A stretch of 64,000 nucleotides of DNA from Rosa chinensis (Eukaryota; Streptophyta; Magnoliopsida; Rosales; Rosaceae), in the NCBI RefSeq assembly GCF_002994745.2, contig NC_037092.1, positions 2,718,501 through 2,782,500 on the forward strand, written 5' to 3'. This document shows positions 62,160 through 64,000 of the stretch, piece after piece. Under the pieces are notes generated by a model. The model had not been told where the DNA came from and did not search any database. It saw only the letters and a program-made list of their open reading frames with translations. The first letter of the stretch is position 1. Each line of letters begins with the position of its first letter. A program made the translations under genes and the position numbers.

Positions 62160-62870
62160 TGATTGTACCCACATTTGCATGACCACTCGGATGTAGCTAA
62201 TGTGCATAGTTATTGAATGATTTCTAGTTACAGTTTGCCGCTTAACAAGTAATTGGGTCGATTGCCAGAAATGTTGGCCGATGAACAATTGGACAATTCA
62301 TTTGGTCCAAGACAAGCCACATAAAAACTAGGCCGATAGAGGGTTTCGAAAGTTAGGCCATTGGTTATCGGCCGGCCCGTAGTCATTGGTTTATTGTCTA
62401 AAAGCCCATTGGCCAATACTCTAATTGGTTTCCAATCCGAAATCAACTTAGAAAGATAATGGCCGATTGTCAGAGAGGCCGATAAGCGATAAAGATGAAA
62501 TTTGATCAAGTAGTATTTCAATCGACTTGAAGTTCATGTCAACCGATGAGGAGAGTTCAATCCAAGATAGCCTACTTCAAGATTAATTGCAGCCGTTGAT
62601 GACGTCCATCAAAGCCAATCCGGATAGAGTCCAGCGTCAAGTCAGCCGACGATAAGTATTGAGGCCAAATCAAGATAGAGTCACTGAGCCAAGAGGAGGC
62701 CGAATTCCACTCAACTTCAAAGAATCAAGAGATCAGTTTAAGTCACAAAGCAGCCGATATAAATAGAAGCATCGACAGAAGACAACACACACACAACTCC
62801 AGAAACTCAAGCCATCAAGCTTTTCTTATTTCGTCTTACCTTTTGCTTTGGTAGAATTTCCGTCTGTTTC
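62160..62870 (+). repeat. 3' LTR of the second Gypsy, truncated by CACTA insertion
   Basis: Matches the first 710 bp of 46606-47817 and stops abruptly at CTGTTTC where CACTACTACAAA begins. The rest presumably continues beyond the window. Confidence 0.92.
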
Positions 62871-64000
62871 CACTACTACAAATCTTTTAATAGACATCAC
62901 TTAATAGATATCGGTTGCGAAGAAAACCGATGTCTTAAAAATTTAGACATCGAATTTGATATTTTTTGATGTCTATTAAGAATATAGACATCAGCCCTTA
63001 TAAGACCTGATATTATTTTATTATTTTGAAATATTGTGAACAGATAAGGCTAAGCTGCATATTCAACTAAGTATTGGAAAAAACAAAAAGATTGAGGAAT
63101 AGCTGGAAATGGGGAACCGCTAAGTATCGATGCTTTCCTTTTGTTTCGTTTTGTTATTATTATTATTTTTTTATCTATCTCCAAGCACATCTTCATATTT
63201 TCAGAGAGTATCATCTATCATCTCAAAACAAAACGAAATTTTTTGAAAAATAAAAAGAGTTCGCGCGAACATGAAGTCACTCGCTCACGAACTGATTTTC
63301 TTCCCAAATTTTCGGCTTCTCTCTCAATATTCCTCATCGTGCTTCAGTACTTTGCTCTTCACAAAACTCCTGGTATCTCTTTCATGAAGCCCAAACAATG
63401 AGCGGTCTCCGGAACAACCTACTGTGAAATTAGAGTTCATTGAGTGCAAGAACAAGAATTGAAGGATTGGGTGAATTCCTATCATTCTTAATTTCAGTTG
63501 GAGCTTTTAGTTTCATATCTGCTGAAGTTTAATTTTTTGGTTTCTTTTCCAATTCTTCGGTTATCAAATTTGGATTGTATGATTTGTTTTCCAATTTTGT
63601 TTCTTTATTGTGATTGTGCTATATAGACCAGTTTTAGTGTTTAATGGGTTAAAAGCAGGAAGCTTTTGTAATCATGATTTAAAAGGTGTGCATTTAGAGA
63701 GAACGAGAAGGCTTTTAGGCGATGGTTTCAGCTTGTGGGTAAAGTAGAGTATTTGGTAAAATAGATATCTGGGGTTCTTCAACCAGAAAATTAAATTGAG
63801 GGGTGCTAAATCTCAGGTTGCCAAATTCGATCTTGCTCAAAGTTTTTTGATTTTAGGCTCTGCCAGAAGTATCAGTCGACTTTGGAGTCCTAGAGTTCTC
63901 ACCTCGTGAGAGCATAAGTTCTAATACTTTGTGGGATTGTAGGTCTATATGTCTAGTGTTTTCCTGTAAAAGGGTTTTGCATTTGGAGTTCTAAATCTTC
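62871..64000. mobile_element. CACTA-type element, left end, continues past the window
   Basis: Starts CACTACTACAAATC inside the Gypsy LTR. Subterminal copies of TAGACATC and GATGTCTA in both orientations lie within 130 bp of the end, as in CACTA elements. The preceding TTC could be the 3-bp target site; the other end is not in the window. The interior to 64000 has no frame that I can assign. Confidence 0.75.

Larger units (their letters stand above)
46606..62870 (+). mobile_element. Second Tat-type Gypsy element, RT deleted
   Basis: The 5' LTR is about 1.2 kb (46606-47817). The 3' LTR begins at 62160 and is cut at 62870 by a CACTA element, so no target duplication is visible. In order: gag with an N-terminal zinc knuckle, a long linker protein with internal repeats and protease, RNase H fragments, aRNH and integrase. 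Antisense come a five-exon PMD gene (58984-55803), then a 3-kb repeat-rich 3' region and a polypurine tract with 15 Gs. RT is missing. LTR copies differ by about 2% by eye, mostly transitions. It inserted in the kinase domain of the last CRK copy. Confidence 0.93.

Noticed and set aside
63141..63401. 86-codon frame near the right edge
   Set aside because: Low-complexity start and no motif; it lies inside a CACTA-type element with no sign of transposase.

Overview
The window is nuclear DNA of a flowering plant, very probably a eudicot. The evidence is a tandem run of cysteine-rich receptor-like kinase (CRK, DUF26) genes with the seven-exon layout and GT-AG introns usual for CRKs, set among plant-type Copia, Gypsy, CACTA, Mutator-like and Helitron-like elements. 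I cannot name the species; a rosid such as a member of Rosaceae is only a guess.

Host layer. CRK-family copies on the + strand lie at 1070-3913 (near-complete receptor kinase), 3950-6578 (broken second copy), 11577-12142 (last two exons only), 12654-14103 (two-exon DUF26 protein without kinase, apparently intact), 36060-37518 (ectodomain plus a frameshifted membrane exon, no kinase) and 43370-46605 (a CRK split by a CACTA element, carrying a nonsense codon, and cut in its kinase domain by a Gypsy element). Almost every copy is damaged at a different place, so this is a birth-and-death cluster. The products would act at the plasma membrane or in the apoplast in stress and immune signalling.

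Transposon layer. (1) 6882-11342: defective Copia element, minus strand, TSD GTTTA. (2) 13709-13937: Helitron-like element in an intron. (3) 14327-15835: Pack-MULE type element with a captured UDP-glycosyltransferase fragment, 9-bp TSD. (4) 16554-34134: old Copia element, minus strand, split by (5) 20809-31817: a Tat-type Gypsy element with TSD GCCAG. (6) 34771-34941: MITE. (7) 34999-35691 and (8) 41703-42552: Mutator-like elements with 8-9 bp TSDs. (9) 39773-41204: poly-A retroposon with a 16-bp TSD. (10) 43737-45377: CACTA element in a CRK exon. (11) 46606-62870: a second Tat-type Gypsy element in a CRK kinase exon. (12) 62871 to the window end: another CACTA-type element in that Gypsy's 3' LTR.

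Most notable signal. Both Gypsy elements carry, between integrase and 3' LTR, an antisense gene with clear GT-AG introns. In element 5 it joins a domain resembling the putative gypsy-type transposon domain (Transposase_28) to a coiled coil. In element 11 it joins a plant mobile domain (PMD) to a coiled coil. Each antisense gene is followed, on its own upstream side, by repeat-rich DNA and a duplicated polypurine tract. This shared plan in two quite different elements is my best candidate for an under-described system: a retrotransposon-borne accessory protein module. Both antisense genes are now interrupted by stops, several of which look like C-to-T decay.
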